In this document: in pieces, positions 30,546 to 42,164 of the stretch
Layout of the letters: every line of letters begins with the position of its first letter
Numbering within the stretch: the stretch's first letter is position 1
NCBI RefSeq assembly: GCF_900497805.2
Contig: NW_020954588.1
Location: forward strand, 8,785,747 to 8,849,746
From: Vombatus ursinus
Taxonomy: Eukaryota; Chordata; Mammalia; Diprotodontia; Vombatidae
Direction of reading: 5' to 3'
DNA length: 64,000 nucleotides
Translations under genes and position numbers: made by a program
The notes under the pieces: model-generated
The model's database searches: none
Told to the model about the DNA's origin: nothing
What the model saw: the letters and a program-made list of their open reading frames with translations, nothing else

Positions 30546-32566
30546 AATACATGTTCTGCTAAAGCCAAAAACCCACAAGTTTTATCCTGATTTACCATTC
30601 TTCCTACTTTTCCCCAAATCCCATCTTCAATTAAGCTTCTTGTGCAAGTTGTCTAAATAGACTGTATCTGATCATAACTCATACATCATCCCCATCTCTA
30701 TCAGATGACAAGAATCTGCACAGATTTCATTCCTGTTAACATTCTCTATGTCTGGGCAGAGGACAGAATTTTTTTTCTTCTTTGTTTATTTTTCCCCCAG
30801 CATCTGTTCAAATTCAAGTTTGTTAGCTGCCTTTTCCAGGGATGGAAACTTAATATCCTATGATGTATAACTTTGCCAGATCCATTTTTATGCTGCTTTC
30901 CACATTATTGCAACAGCCTCATGAAAGAGAATTGTGTAATCACAAGAAAAGATGAAGTTGGAGCAGCGAGTCGGGGGTGATGAAGCTGATACTTGGGAAG
31001 CATCAGCCACAAGGTACTACAATTTTAGGGACTGCAGCTTGTAACATTTCCTTCCCTTTTGGCAGGGCAAGTGCAGAAAAACAGCCATTCCAAATAAAAG
31101 TCACTTCCCATGGCCATAAAATATCTTTATTCCCTAACATAACCATGAATTTCATAGACTACTTAATGGGGGAAGGATTCTTTAAAATCTGTAACTAATA
31201 CAATAAGAAAAATCCATAAACACTGTTATATCTTATGAGGGAAAGTCTAAGATATTCAACTGAAGGGATGTGGGAAAGAGGGCTGGGAAGGGATTTTAGG
31301 TCTGACATCTTCAATTCCTAAAATAAAGATTGTAAACTGATACGTGATGGATGTATGTACTCTTTTCTTCCCACTTTTATTAATAATATGCTTCTCATGC
31401 AACTAAGGTTGTAAGTATATGTTACAAATGAGAAAAAATGCTTCCCCATATGTCCCTGTCAGAGCATATGTTCTATTTGGAAGATTCTTTGCTGATGTAA
31501 GTTTCCCCCCCTTGAGGAAGAGATGTTTGTAAACCTTCTTAAGACAACTTTCAAATGTGAGCAAATTATAAAAACAATCTTAAAAATGGACTTAAAAAAA
31601 AGTCTGTGACAGTAGATACTGTATGAAAGGGGGCTATGCTGAGTTTTGAGAAAAAGAAAAAATGGACCCACTTAAGGCCTTTCTGTTCCCCTTAACCTGG
31701 CCTCATTCTCCCTCAGAAACATAGAGCCCAATATTCAGAAACATATCACATAGATCGTATGCACTGGAATGGCTGGGACCCAGTTCTATTGTGCATGAAA
31801 AGGAAACTAGCCTTTTTAAAATTTAAAATTTGGTATCTCCGGGGCAGTCAAAGCCTTGCTTCAAGCCAACAAAAGTTAGACAGCAAACTTAAAAGGGTTT
31901 CTACATAAGATGCAAAGTTTAAGGCAGAGAAGAATATTGTTCAACTCAGAAATCATAAGGCATCCCCTCTCCCTTCTAATGCTATTAAATTCCTTGCAAA
32001 GTGTCTAACTAGCTCTGCAGAATTCAAGGCAGAATAAAATCTCTGGAGGCTTTTGACATGTAAAAAACCAACCTGTAGGCAGCATTGCATGCAGAAATCT
32101 TTATAGTATGGGTTGAATGCTAAATAAGAAATGGAAACAGAGCAAGGCTACTCAGACAGGATATCAATACCACTGCATATCCCCACTCACATTACAAGAT
32201 TGGGGGTTGAGAAGGAGGAGAAAGGCAGGGTTTGGAATAATATGATCACTGCTAAGGAGAAGAATGAAATACCCAGGTTTATCTTCCTACTCAAAAATAT
32301 AGAAAGTTAAGTACATTGAAAAGGAAAAAAGGGAAAGTAAATCTTTGGGGCCATCGAAAAACTTTGGCTGTGGGAAAACCAATTTCCCCATAAAAAGTTA
32401 TTCATTGGAAGCAGCCAAGCTAAGCTACACTTCACTGGTAGTAAGAGATCAGTTAAACCTCTCTAAAAGATTAAAGGCATCCTTCTTGAACTGTGTAGTT
32501 TTGGCTGAAGTCCATGGAGCTCTTGCTGGCTAGGTGACAATCCTTGGGTAGAAGGCTTTCTATAGA
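30546..32566. other. Unassigned, largely unique DNA
   Basis: About 2 kb with no recognised repeat or gene, the longest repeat-poor stretch together with 61.9-63.3 kb. Open frames of up to 73 codons show no domain. Confidence 0.45.
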
Positions 32567-32567
32567 A

Positions 32568-32859
32568 CAGTGATTCACAAACTTTTTGGTCTCAAGATCC
32601 CTTTATACACTTACAAATTATTGAGGACCCCTCTCCAAAAGAACTTTTGTGAATGTAGACTATATGATATTTACTATATCAGAAATTGTATTTAGTATTT
32701 ATTTATTTATTTATAATTTATTATATAATATAATATTTATATATTGTAATGTTTATATTAATAATTTAGTATTATTGAAAATTGCTTTAGTCTCGTGGAC
32801 ACACTTAAAAGGTCTTGAAGATCTCTAAAGATACCCAGACCATAATTTGGGGATCACTG
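32568..32859. repeat. Charlie-like hAT nonautonomous transposon
   Basis: Left end 'cagtgattcacaaacttttt' and the reverse complement of the right end, 'cagtgatccccaaattatgg', form terminal inverted repeats. 'gatccctttatacacttaca' and 'ttgaaaattgctttagtctc' match a known mammalian hAT-Charlie type. An AT-rich stretch with TTTA units fills the middle. No clear 8-bp target duplication remains. Confidence 0.7.
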
Positions 32860-32869
32860 CTCATGAGAT

Positions 32870-33498
32870 TTCCCTAGCCTCAACATTAAAAACTTCAGCC
32901 TGGTAAAGGACTTTTGGGCAGACACTCAACCTACACAAAGATGAGGGGTCATGATTCCTCTGCCCTAAATCAAATCATGTTTTGCTCTATTTTTTCCTAC
33001 CCATATAACCAAAGCTATTACATATATCTAAAAATTGTATAATTCTAGGGCTCTCAGCTCCCCCTTTCCAAAGCTCTATCATTTTTAACAGAGGAGGCAC
33101 TAAGGGCTAAGGACCATTTGGTATTTTTAAAAATTGTTTCCTGAATTGCTGTGGCCAAAGAATGCATCACTACATAGGCAGCCTAGAGTCCCTGGGCCTC
33201 TCCACACTTAGATAGGAGAGCCCTTGAATAGCAGATGCCATCCGTGACAGGGTCGAAACTCACAGCCCTCCCATCAGGCAGAGCACATGCTCTATCATCA
33301 CAGCCTAAGATGACTCAGGGTAGAGGTATCAAAGGAAGACGTTATGGAAGAATGGCATGGGATGGGATGGCCAGTCATGGAGGAGACACCAATTGCATTG
33401 GTGGAGGGAATGTTCACTTAGATGAGAATACATTGGAATAGCACAAAGTCAGTTTATAATACTTAAAGCATTTTAATGGTTACAAATGTCTTGACCTA
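32870..33498. other. Unassigned DNA
   Basis: No recognised repeat or gene. A 68-codon plus frame (33235-33441) shows no domain. Confidence 0.4.
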
Positions 33499-33499
33499 C

Positions 33500-33700
33500 A
33501 TATGCTATCTTCCCCAATTAGTATGAACTCCCCGAGAGTAAGGACTTGTCTGTTTCTATTTGTCTTCTCAGAGACACATAGTAAGCACTCAATAAATGTT
33601 TTTTCATTCATTCATTTATTATCTCATTTGAACCACACAACAGCCCGGTGTTTGGCACATAGCAGATGCTTAATATATGCTTTTTCTTTGAATGATTGAA
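33500..33700 (+). repeat. LINE L2, 3' ends (two terminal phrases)
   Basis: 'cacatagtaagcactcaata' and, 80 bases later, 'tttggcacatagcagatgct' are both L2-like termini with TTCA-rich tails. Two short overlapping copies or an internal repeat. Confidence 0.65.
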
Positions 33701-33733
33701 TTATAGTCTCAAAATAATTTTGTAAAGGCTGCA

Positions 33734-33737
<4 letters not shown>

Positions 33738-33765
<28 letters not shown>

Positions 33766-33789
33766 CATATATGTATGTATGTATGTATA
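33738..33789. repeat. (TA)n/(TATG)n microsatellite
   Basis: TA units then TATG units, ending at the Tigger-like element. Confidence 0.9.
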
Positions 33790-34149
33790 CAGTTATTCCC
33801 TTACACTTTGGAGGGTTAGGGGTACAGTGCCCCAGTGATTTAGAAAATCCATGTAAAATTTTTTGACCCTCCCTTCATCCCAGAGAAGAAGTCTGAATTT
33901 TTTTTCTTTTTCTTTTATGGGGTGTTTGCAACACCTTATTATATAATTTGGGCTAAGTATTTGGTCATAGGCTATATGTGGGTCAATGTTAAGTAAAAAT
34001 ATTTTTTTCGGTGTCATCTGCTAGCCTTCATGTGTCATCTGCAGCTTCCACAAAACTCCCCTAAAATTTTAATTTAATTTCCTATGCTGACCTGCTGTCT
34101 ATCAAAACCATGATAGAGAAAGTTGTGATGTGGAAAGAACTGTCTATAT

Positions 34150-34305
34150 ACAAACACACACATGCACACATACATACATGTATGTACATGAGTGTGTATG
34201 TACACATATGTGTATATACTTACACATATACACATATACATAGCCAGCCTTTTAAAAATTATGTGTATGTGTGTGCATGTGTGTATATATACATACATAC
34301 ATGCA
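34150..34305. repeat. Compound CA/TG/TATG microsatellite
   Basis: Alternating CA, TACA and TG/TATG words inside the Tigger-like element. Frames through it on both strands (78-99 codons) are low complexity. Confidence 0.9.
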
Positions 34306-34439
34306 TGCACAATCCATTTTTGTCATTTGTAGTAATGTTCTATAAAGTCATCATGAACACTGAATTAGTAGATACTGAACCATGGCTCCTAGGGGAAATG
34401 TGGGTTTGAGTTCCAGGGAACTTTTGGTCTCAGCATTTA

Positions 34440-34667
34440 CTTGAGCACTTTCTGCAATGGCCTCACATATGCATTGGCAAATTTGCTCTTTCTCTTGGAT
34501 GTAGCTTATCATCCTGACTTTCATCTTGCCACAGGACTTCGATAACCCTGGAAGAGAGTGAGGCTGACAAATTTGTGCAATTCTGCCTCACTTAAATCCA
34601 ATCCACATCACCCTGTGGATATCACCCTGATGTCATTGGTCCTCTTTGAAAACTAAGGAGAAACAAC
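34440..34667 (+). repeat. Marsupial interspersed repeat, 3' part, inserted in Tigger-like element
   Basis: 'gaagagagtgaggctgacaa', 'ctgcctcacttaaatccaat' and 'gatgtcattggtcctctttg' end in AACAACAAC, the 3' portion of a common marsupial repeat. I do not assert its family. Confidence 0.5.
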
Positions 34668-35074
34668 AACCTTATTGTTGATTCATTAACATTGAACTCA
34701 TGACCAACAGTGCTATAACTCATGTCTGAATGTCGTAAGGCATATCAGAGCCTTCTTGAGCTTAGCAACACTAGACAGCACTTCAACCCTATGCTTGGGA
34801 ACCATTTTATACAGTAAAATCACCAATAAAAAACCCCCAAAATGTAAAAAATGGGGCACTAAATAGAAAAAGGACACTTGCTTAAAATATGAGAGCTAAA
34901 GCAAGGAGGCTGAGTATTGCCTTGTCGAACCTCAGCAGCTCAGATTTTTCACTGCTCTTGTTCATATCTGCAAATGGCTGAAATAGCACTGCAAGTATTG
35001 ATTTTGGGCTTACAAATAAATTTTAGCAAATAGAAAAATGTGCATCTTCAAATAATGAGGATCATTAATTATAT

Positions 35075-35195
35075 GTGTATACGTATACATACACACATAT
35101 AATACACATCTCTCTCCCTCTCTCCCTCCTTCTAATATACATGTAAGTGTGTGCATTAGAGAAAAATTATGTGTGTGTGCACACACACACTATGT
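35075..35195. repeat. TA/CA and CT-rich microsatellite tracts
   Basis: 'atacgtatacatacacacat', a CTCTCC-rich stretch, and self-complementary TGTGTGTGTGCACACACACA at 35171-35190. Confidence 0.85.
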
Positions 35196-35221
35196 AGTGG
35201 TATCAATATCCTATACGCATT

Positions 35222-35412
35222 CACAGATAGGTGTTATTGTTATTATTATTCCCATTTTACAGATGAGGAAATCAAGGCACAAAGAAGTTAAATGACTTGC
35301 CCAGAGTCACATTAGTTGTGTGACTAGTTGCTAACTAGTTAAGTGTTTGAGATAGATTGAAATCCAGGTCTTCTTGACTCCTAGACCAATCATTCTGCCA
35401 CACTGCTTTCAT
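35222..35412 (-). repeat. MIR SINE, antisense
   Basis: 'attttacagatgaggaaatc', 'gacttgcccagagtcacatt' and 'gaaatccaggtcttcttgac'. Confidence 0.8.
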
Positions 35413-35784
35413 AAAGAATCTCCCACAAGGAGGACCTTTAGGATGTCTATTCGCCCATCACTGTAGTGTTTACTCGGGACATCTGGGTATATTCCTATCT
35501 GAGCCACTTGGGGATGAAATTCTTTCCTGAAGCAAGTGCTGTCTAAAAGGGCCACTTAGGCCCTTCTGCTTGACTCTATTCACTTTCCAGTCACTGAGAA
35601 TAATATATACCTTTTGCTAAACCTCTTAATTTACCTCTGCTGAATGAGGATTGTAATTGCACTTAACTCTATGAAACACAGTAGGGTAAGTCACTAGGTA
35701 ATCACTATATTGATTTCTGGGGGGTCTTGAGTACTGGACACCAAGCTAAACTCAACATCTTTTTGTCTTTCATTCTGTTTTTAA
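35413..35784. other. Unassigned DNA
   Basis: No recognised repeat or gene. Confidence 0.4.
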
Positions 35785-36225
35785 GATTTAATGAAAACAT
35801 GAACAATGAGCTAGGTCAAGAATCAAATGGGAAAGTATGGGATTGGATTGCCTTTCAGACACCATATAGGACTTTTAATGACTTCAAGCTTCTCCCTGAA
35901 ATGGTGACCATCTTGTAAACAATATTGTTTCAGTCACTCTAGATGGCTGCAAGTCATGGAATACATCGGTTTTAAAAGAATTAAAATTGAGGGTCACTCA
36001 AAGGGCAAGGTTAGCATGAGTAGTCCAAAACACATGACCAATGAAGTACTATGCAAGGAAAGTAGCACAAAGGATATCACCAGAGAAATGTATGTCTGGA
36101 AAGGAAGGTTGGCTAGCCATACGGCAAGAGCAAAGACTATCTACTGGAGAGTCTCCATGCCCAAGTGGAGTCCACATGATGTAAGAAGGTTGGCCAGTCA
36201 TGTGGCTTTTACCTGTGCAAGCAAT
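35785..36225 (+). repeat. RTE-type LINE, C-terminal region (locus D)
   Basis: The plus frame near 35813 reads GQESNGKVWDWIAFQT and NDFKLLPEM, like the segment before YGCETW in RTE proteins. The frame from 35956 reads VLCKESSTKDITREMY, GRLASHTARAKTIYWRV and MPKWSPHDVRR, like the RTE C-terminal stretch WAGHVARxxDNRW. The copy stops near an L2 and related sequence resumes at 37840. Confidence 0.65.
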
Positions 36226-36264
36226 CCCACTCCAACTTATGTCCTCCAATAAATTGCTTTCTCT

Positions 36265-37837
36265 CTCATCCCCACTCTTTCACTTATTTTCAAACTCTCC
36301 GTCTACTGGCTCATTTTCTATTGCCTACAAACATGCCCATATCTTCCCCATCCTGAAAAATCTTTTACCTGATCTGATTGCTTTTCTGCCCTTTGTAGCT
36401 AAACTTGAAAAGGCTATTTACAACAGATGCCTCTGCTTTCTCACCTCTTGCTCTCTTCTTAACCCCTTACCGTGTGGCTTGCAACCTTATCATCCCACCC
36501 AAACTGCTTCTCTCCAAAGTTACTAATGATCTCTTACTTGCCAAATCCAATGACCTTTTTTCAATCCTCACTCTCCCTGACCTCTCTGCAGCCTTTGACA
36601 CTGTTGATCACTCTCGCTGATATTCTCTTTAGTTTTTGGGGATGCCATTCTCTCCTGATTCTCCTCCTACCCCTCTGATCACTCCTACTCTGTATCCTTT
36701 GCTGGATCGTCTTCCAGATTGCGCCCTCTAACTTTGTGTTACTCCAAGTCCTGTTCTGGACCCTTTCCCCTTCTCTCTCTATACTACTTCACTTGGTTAT
36801 CTCATCAGCTCCCATGGATTTAATGATCATCTCTATGCTAATGATTCTCAAATCTACCCATCCAGCCCCAAACTCTGCTGATCTTCAATCTCACATCTCC
36901 AACTGACTTTCAGACATCTCTAACTGCATGAACAACAGACATCTTAAACTCAATATGTCCAAAACAGAACTCACTGTCTTTCCCCCAAACCCTCACTCCC
37001 TCCTGCCTTCATTATTACTGTAGAGGGAAACATCATTCCCCCAGTCCCTCAAGCTCACTACCTAGGAGACATCCTGGATTCCTCACTATCTCTCCCTTCC
37101 CATCGCTAAGGTGTTTCCCAATGCTTGTTGATTTCATCTTGCCATATCTCTCAAATATACCCTTCTCTTCTCTGATACTACAGGCCCTCATCACCTTATT
37201 GCAATAGCCTGATAGTGTATCTGCCTGCCTCAAGCTTTTCCCCACTCCAATCCATTCTCCATTCAGCCATTAAAGTGACTTTCCTAAAGCACAGGTTTAA
37301 TTATGTCACACAACTCTTTCCCTTCCCCAATCCCCCACTAAATAAACTCCACTGGCTTCCTGTTGTCTCCAGGATTAAATACAAAATGCTGTCTTTGGTA
37401 TTCAAAGCCCTTCATAACCTAGTGCCCTCCTACTTTTTTTAATCTTATACCTTATTCTCTGACATGTACTCTCTGATCCTTCCTGGCTATTCCATGAATA
37501 AGAGATCCATTTCTTGGATCTGACATTTTTTCTGGTTGTTCCCCATGCCTCTCTTCTGCTCCTACTGCTGACCTAACTTTTAAAAAAATCCCACTTTCTA
37601 CAGGAAGTCTTTCGTAACCCTCTTAATTCTAGTACCTTCGTTCTGTTAATTATCTCCTACTTATCCTGTATGTAGCTTGTTTTGTACATATTTGTTTGTC
37701 TGTTGTCTCCCCCAGTAGATTGTAAGCTCCTTGAGGGTTGTGGCTAGCTGTCTTTTGCCTCTTTTTGTAACACCAGTGTTTAGAGAGTTCTTGGTACTTA
37801 TTTAGGTGCTTAATAAATGTTTATTGATTGCTTGGCA
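36265..37837 (+). repeat. LINE L2, 5'-truncated, reverse transcriptase to 3' tail
   Basis: About 1.57 kb in order. 'ctctctgcagcctttgacac' encodes [10 protein letters not shown] of the RT active-site block. Then come 'gatctcatcagctcccatgg', 'cttaaactcaatatgtccaa', 'aatagcctgatagtgtatct', 'tcaaagcccttcataaccta' and 'cagtagattgtaagctcctt', and the tail 'taataaatgtttattgattg'. Plus frames of up to 108 codons here are its broken coding region. Confidence 0.95.
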
Positions 37838-37839
37838 AG

Positions 37840-38065
37840 GGCAAGAACTACCCACTGAAGAGCCTACATGCTCTATTGGAGTCCATTCTGTGTCTAGAGA
37901 ACAGATGAAGGTCTCCAGCACAGGCTCTCTGTGGAGGATTTATAGGAGGGCATGGATGGACAAGATAAGCAGATGAGAGATGGGTTGCTCTCTGTACCTT
38001 TCCAAAGGAATACCCATATCATGGAAGAATCTTAGAGAAGAATTTCATTATTTCTCTAGTCCTCA
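37840..38065 (+). repeat. RTE-type LINE, C-terminal fragment (locus C)
   Basis: 'ggcaagggcaagaactaccc' repeats, with changes, the sequence at 36124 in locus D. Further on 'ctctctgtggaggatttata' corresponds to SLWRIY of loci A and B. It overlaps locus D by about 60 bases across the L2. Confidence 0.55.
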
Positions 38066-38069
38066 AATG

Positions 38070-38105
38070 AGAATAAATGAATCAATAAATAAGTCAATAA
38101 ATTAA
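38070..38105. repeat. AAT-rich low-complexity stretch
   Basis: Repeated AATAAAT/AATCAAT words. Confidence 0.6.
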
Positions 38106-38279
38106 TCAAAATCATTTCAAGTGACAAAGTTGTACTTAATAACTCTTAAGTACATATCCAATGGTTATTAAACCAATTGCCAAATTAATTGACCTTCATA
38201 GCCCCATCTCTTGTTCTTCGTCCCATCCCTAGCACCCTCTGGATTTTAGCCTCAATGTTTAGTCCTGATATAATCCCTA

Positions 38280-38295
38280 TGTATATGTGTGTGTG

Positions 38296-38347
<52 letters not shown>

Positions 38348-38348
38348 A
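38280..38348. repeat. Self-complementary (TG)n(TA)n(CA)n(TA)n tract
   Basis: Five TG, about nine TA, eight CA and again about nine TA units. The TG-TA-CA part can fold on itself. Confidence 0.9.
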
Positions 38349-38498
38349 ATCCTGTATAGAGGAAGGATCCCTTATAGATGTCACTCATTCATTTGAGTGA
38401 GCTGTTACTGACACTGAAGTATTATTGCTCAGTGATGCAGGACTAACCTGCCTGGTGGCTCTGAATCCTGGCCAGAGCTCAACAAAGCATCCTCATTT

Positions 38499-38524
38499 GT
38501 GTGTGTGTGTGTGTGTGTGTGTGT
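38499..38524. repeat. (TG)n microsatellite
   Basis: About 13 TG units. Confidence 0.95.
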
Positions 38525-38649
38525 AACTAAAGAATTCTACACCAATTTTTTAAAAACTGGATTTGTGGTATCATCAGTGGATGGAACTTGTGGTAAGGAA
38601 TTCCTTTTACAAATGTATGTCAGAGCCTTCTTTGCAACTTACAGTTTTA

Positions 38650-38762
38650 GATAATTGTCTGGAGATACTTTAAGGTAAACTGAGGTCACAAAGACATTAT
38701 GTGTCAGAGATAGGACTTTTTCCTGATTCTAAGGATGACTACCACCTATGCCATGCAGCCTA
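38650..38762 (-). repeat. MIR SINE, antisense, partial
   Basis: 'gtaaactgaggtcacaaaga', then a decayed head ending 'ctatgccatgcagcct'. Confidence 0.45.
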
Positions 38763-38998
38763 TCAGTCATGGGGATTGACTTCCTATAACACATATACTT
38801 CAGTTAATCTATAAATTCATTCATATTAGCGTCCTCCTCACATTATCAAAGATTACAATACATTCATACTTTTATAGGTACCAATGCAGCATTTGGGCTG
38901 TGCATCTATTATCCCTCACTGTCTCTCCATGACTCACTAATCTTCTCTCATCATATGTTTCCTTAATCAAATTCTTTATGTCACTACTTGTCTGTATG
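38763..38998. other. Unassigned DNA
   Basis: No recognised feature. Confidence 0.35.
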
Positions 38999-38999
38999 T

Positions 39000-39558
39000 T
39001 ATTCATTCAATAAGCATTTAATCATCCATTATTTGCCAAGCAATGTGTTAGGTGCTAGGGATTCAAAGACAAAAAAACAAGACATTCTGAGCCCTCAAAC
39101 AGCTCACATTCTACTGGGGAGAGACATCAGGTATATAGATAAGTAAAGATAAAATACACACACACACACACACATAGTGACAAGTAATAGGAGGAATGGG
39201 TGAGGAGGGCACTAACAAATGGAAAAATAAAGAAAGGTCTTATGTAAGAGATGGCATTTAAGCTAAGCCCTAAAGGAGGATAGGGATTCTGAGAGACAGA
39301 TGTAGCCAGGGAGTGCATTCAAGGTATGGATAGCAGCCTTGGCCAAGATAAGGAGGAGGAAAACGGAATGTCATAAACCATGAAAAGCAAGTCCTACAGT
39401 TCGGTTGAAACAGTACATGAGGGAAAGAGATGGGAAATAAACCTTGAAAATTAGGCCAAAACCAGACACGAAGGTCTTTGAATGCCAAATAAAGGCAATT
39501 GGGAGCCACTGAAGCTTTGTGACCAGGGGAATTATATGGTCATATTACAGCTTTAGGA
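39000..39558 (-). repeat. LINE L2, 3' portion, antisense
   Basis: 'tcattcaataagcatttaat', 'ccctcaaacagctcacattc', 'caattgggagccactgaagc' and 'tatggtcatattacagcttt' in antisense order. A short (CA)n (39157-39176) has grown inside. Confidence 0.8.
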
Positions 39559-39569
39559 CTATAAATTTG

Positions 39570-41500
39570 TCATGATGCAAAGCACTTTGCAATCTATCAA
39601 TGCCCATGTTACATCTTCTCCTTTGTTCTTTGGATCAACCTGATTCTTCAGAGATCATGTTCTAAAATTTACAACCATACAGTATCTTTGAGAGAACATT
39701 TGCATTAAAATAGGATTTTGTACCAGTTTAGAGATTAAAATCCCTAAAAATATTGCATAACTTGTAAATGTAATCTATCCTGCCCTCAATTGAATTGTAG
39801 TGTCTATTCCAGATATAGGTACTGAAATACTAACTCAAGAACTTATCATCCAATGCCATACCACAGCCTGGACAGCAAGTACTCAGTATTCATTTAGATT
39901 TTCTTATACAGATTAGTAGGCTGATTTCTTGAGTACTCGTGGATCTCATTGAGGAAGCCACGTAACATTCCCAGACTTGATACAGCAAGCATATTATTCA
40001 CAAACTGGAGCATCAATCTCTATGGTGAATATCATCTCCAAACAAAAACAGCCACAGGGGTATCTCTTCTACTTATGTCCTGCAAGAACCATTCATTGCC
40101 TATGACAGTGGTGAATGTTTTTTGTGAAATGATATCTCCCTACTTTATGCTTCATTTGACATTAATCTTCAGAGGGTCATTGAACAAAGTTAACTCTGTG
40201 ATTACTTTTATCAAGACATCTTGTATGAACTTGATAAGTTCATAAGTGCACAAGACCCTCTTGCTGGAGAAGAAACTTTAGGACTGATGTAGCAAGCCAA
40301 ATGCATTTTTTGTAATCAACTAAAAATAAGCACAGCAGGAGAGCATATATTCTGCACCATTCTATCTGTTGTATCGCTGTTATGATGTGGTCTGATTTTG
40401 AAAATTGCTTTTTAAATTCTCTGTGAGATATTTTTATCAAAGATATCCTCAATCTCTGGTAGGTTATTTTCATAAAGATTTTGCAAAGATGTGAAAGTAA
40501 GCTTAAGGTGAGGTGTTTGTCTCATGGATCACCTTTTGGGGACAGGAATATAACTGATGAGTTTTTTCCTCATTATATTGGCATCTTCTCTTTCCCGAGA
40601 CATCTTGTAAAATGATTCATCCAAAACGAAACATCACCAGGCTGCTATACATAGGCAATCACTCAGCTATGGCAAGGTGGTTTCCCACAGTAGAGGTTGG
40701 ACAAGTAAGTCTATATTATGCATTACTGAATGCAGTTTTGCAATAATTTTTGTGAAGTAATCTCAAAGAAACAAAAAATTGTGTAACAATCCAACAAAAA
40801 ATATGGTCCTTTGATCAAAATTTGATCCTTTGATTTCAAAAGTTGTCTTGTGCTGAACAATTAATACACACTTGGTTTGGTCCAACTGATCTTCTGGCTT
40901 CATCTTCTTAAGCAACACTTCTGCTTTCTAATATAACGCATCTGAGACAAAAGTGTCTAAATGGTCTAAATGGAGTGGTTCCATTGTCATTGATGAAGAA
41001 AATGGATTATTATAGGAGGAACAAGTCTCCATTTTACATTTATTCATTGTCCTGACATTTTTATTTATGAATTCTCTTGGGATGAAATGATTCAGTTCTA
41101 TCTTACACTACAAGACAAAATAGCCAAGGAAAATTGAAGATCACCAAGATTCCCTGTAGACAGATTTTTATGGTTTTTACCATTTTTACCTGATTTTCCT
41201 TATATATTTCCTCCACTTCCATGCCCTATGCCTCCTGATTCTCTTGTTGAAGACAGTATGTATAGCTTAAAGGCATGAGGCTTCTGAGCAGTCTACAAGT
41301 CTTTAGTCCCTTTTCTTTCTCACACATGAGTCATATTTTCCAAAATGCTTTTTGACACCCTCCCTTATGCTCACTTTCTCATTAAAGTCACTAAATGTCA
41401 TAGTATATGACAACTTGATTCAGAAGGTCTTATCAAAATCTTTCTAATATTTCTTCAGATCTTAACCCTCTTGCAAATGATGTTGGCATGTAACTGCAAT
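39570..41500 (-). repeat. LINE RTE, eroded reverse-transcriptase region, antisense
   Basis: The minus frame 40473 to 40240 reads QIEWCRIYALLLCLFLVDYKK, truncated here to its key part LCLFLVDYKK and followed by SVLKFLLQQ. This is the RTE motif around FIDYxKAFDSVE and VLxALLxQG. Lower coordinates read EMIFTIEIDAP and NEIHEYSRN, in RTE order. The bounds are rough, the 3' end is not found, and 40900-41500 is weakly supported. Confidence 0.55.
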
Positions 41501-41930
41501 TATCTTTATTGAGTATACTGGTTATTTCTCCTTTCCTCTTTCCTTTCTTCAGTCCTTCTCTTCCATTCATCATAAGAGGACCAAGCAATATCAAAGGATG
41601 GCTGGCAGATTCTCTTTACATGGAAAAGCAAAAACAGGAGGTAGCTTTTCTTTTATACTGTTTCCAGTCAATAAGAAACCTTATTTCAGATAGCAGTTTA
41701 AGCCAGAAACTTGCATAGCAACTGATAATCCCATAGATTTTACACATGTAGATTACAAAAAAAGTAATTGATTGATACTAGTAAGTTTCGACTATGATTC
41801 TTTACAGCTGTAGATCATTAGCAGATATGGGATGAGATCTATTCCTGGCTTGTCTGCTTTTTATATCCTAAGTAAGGCACTGAATCAGTTCAGTAGACAG
41901 TATGCATTTCTCAGACCCTTCTCATTTATT
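41501..41930. other. Unassigned DNA
   Basis: No recognised repeat or gene. Confidence 0.35.
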
Positions 41931-41931
41931 T

Positions 41932-42155
41932 AACAGATGCTAAGTATTTTTATTTCATTTGATCTTCCAACAATCTAGAGAAGTAGGAGCTCTTATTATG
42001 CCAATTTTATAGTTGAGGAAACTAAAACAGAGAAGGGTTAAATAACTTGCATAGTGTCAAACAGCTAGTAAGTGTTAGATGCCATGTTTGAAGTCAGGTC
42101 TTCCTAACTCCAGGTTCAGAGCAGTATACACAATATCACCCAGCTGCTATAAGCA
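41932..42155 (-). repeat. MIR SINE, antisense
   Basis: 'ttttatagttgaggaaacta', 'caaacagctagtaagtgtta' and 'gaagtcaggtcttcctaact'. Confidence 0.8.
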
Positions 42156-42164
42156 GCAGGGTAA

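Larger units (their letters stand above)
33790..35068 (+). mobile_element. Tigger-like (pogo/Tc1-mariner) nonautonomous DNA transposon with inserts
   Basis: Starts with CAGT after a TA. 'aaagtcatcatgaacactga' and 'ggctcctaggggaaatgtg' form the middle. The right part has 'gattcattaacattgaactc', 'tgccttgtcgaacctcagca', 'tggctgaaatagcactgcaa' and 'aataatgaggatc', an order I recall from a mammalian Tigger family. A microsatellite (34150-34305) and another repeat (34440-34667) interrupt it. No transposase frame is left. Confidence 0.6.

Noticed and set aside
36200-36678. Three open frames with [10 protein letters not shown]
   Set aside because: A real reverse-transcriptase relic, but of L2, not a host gene.
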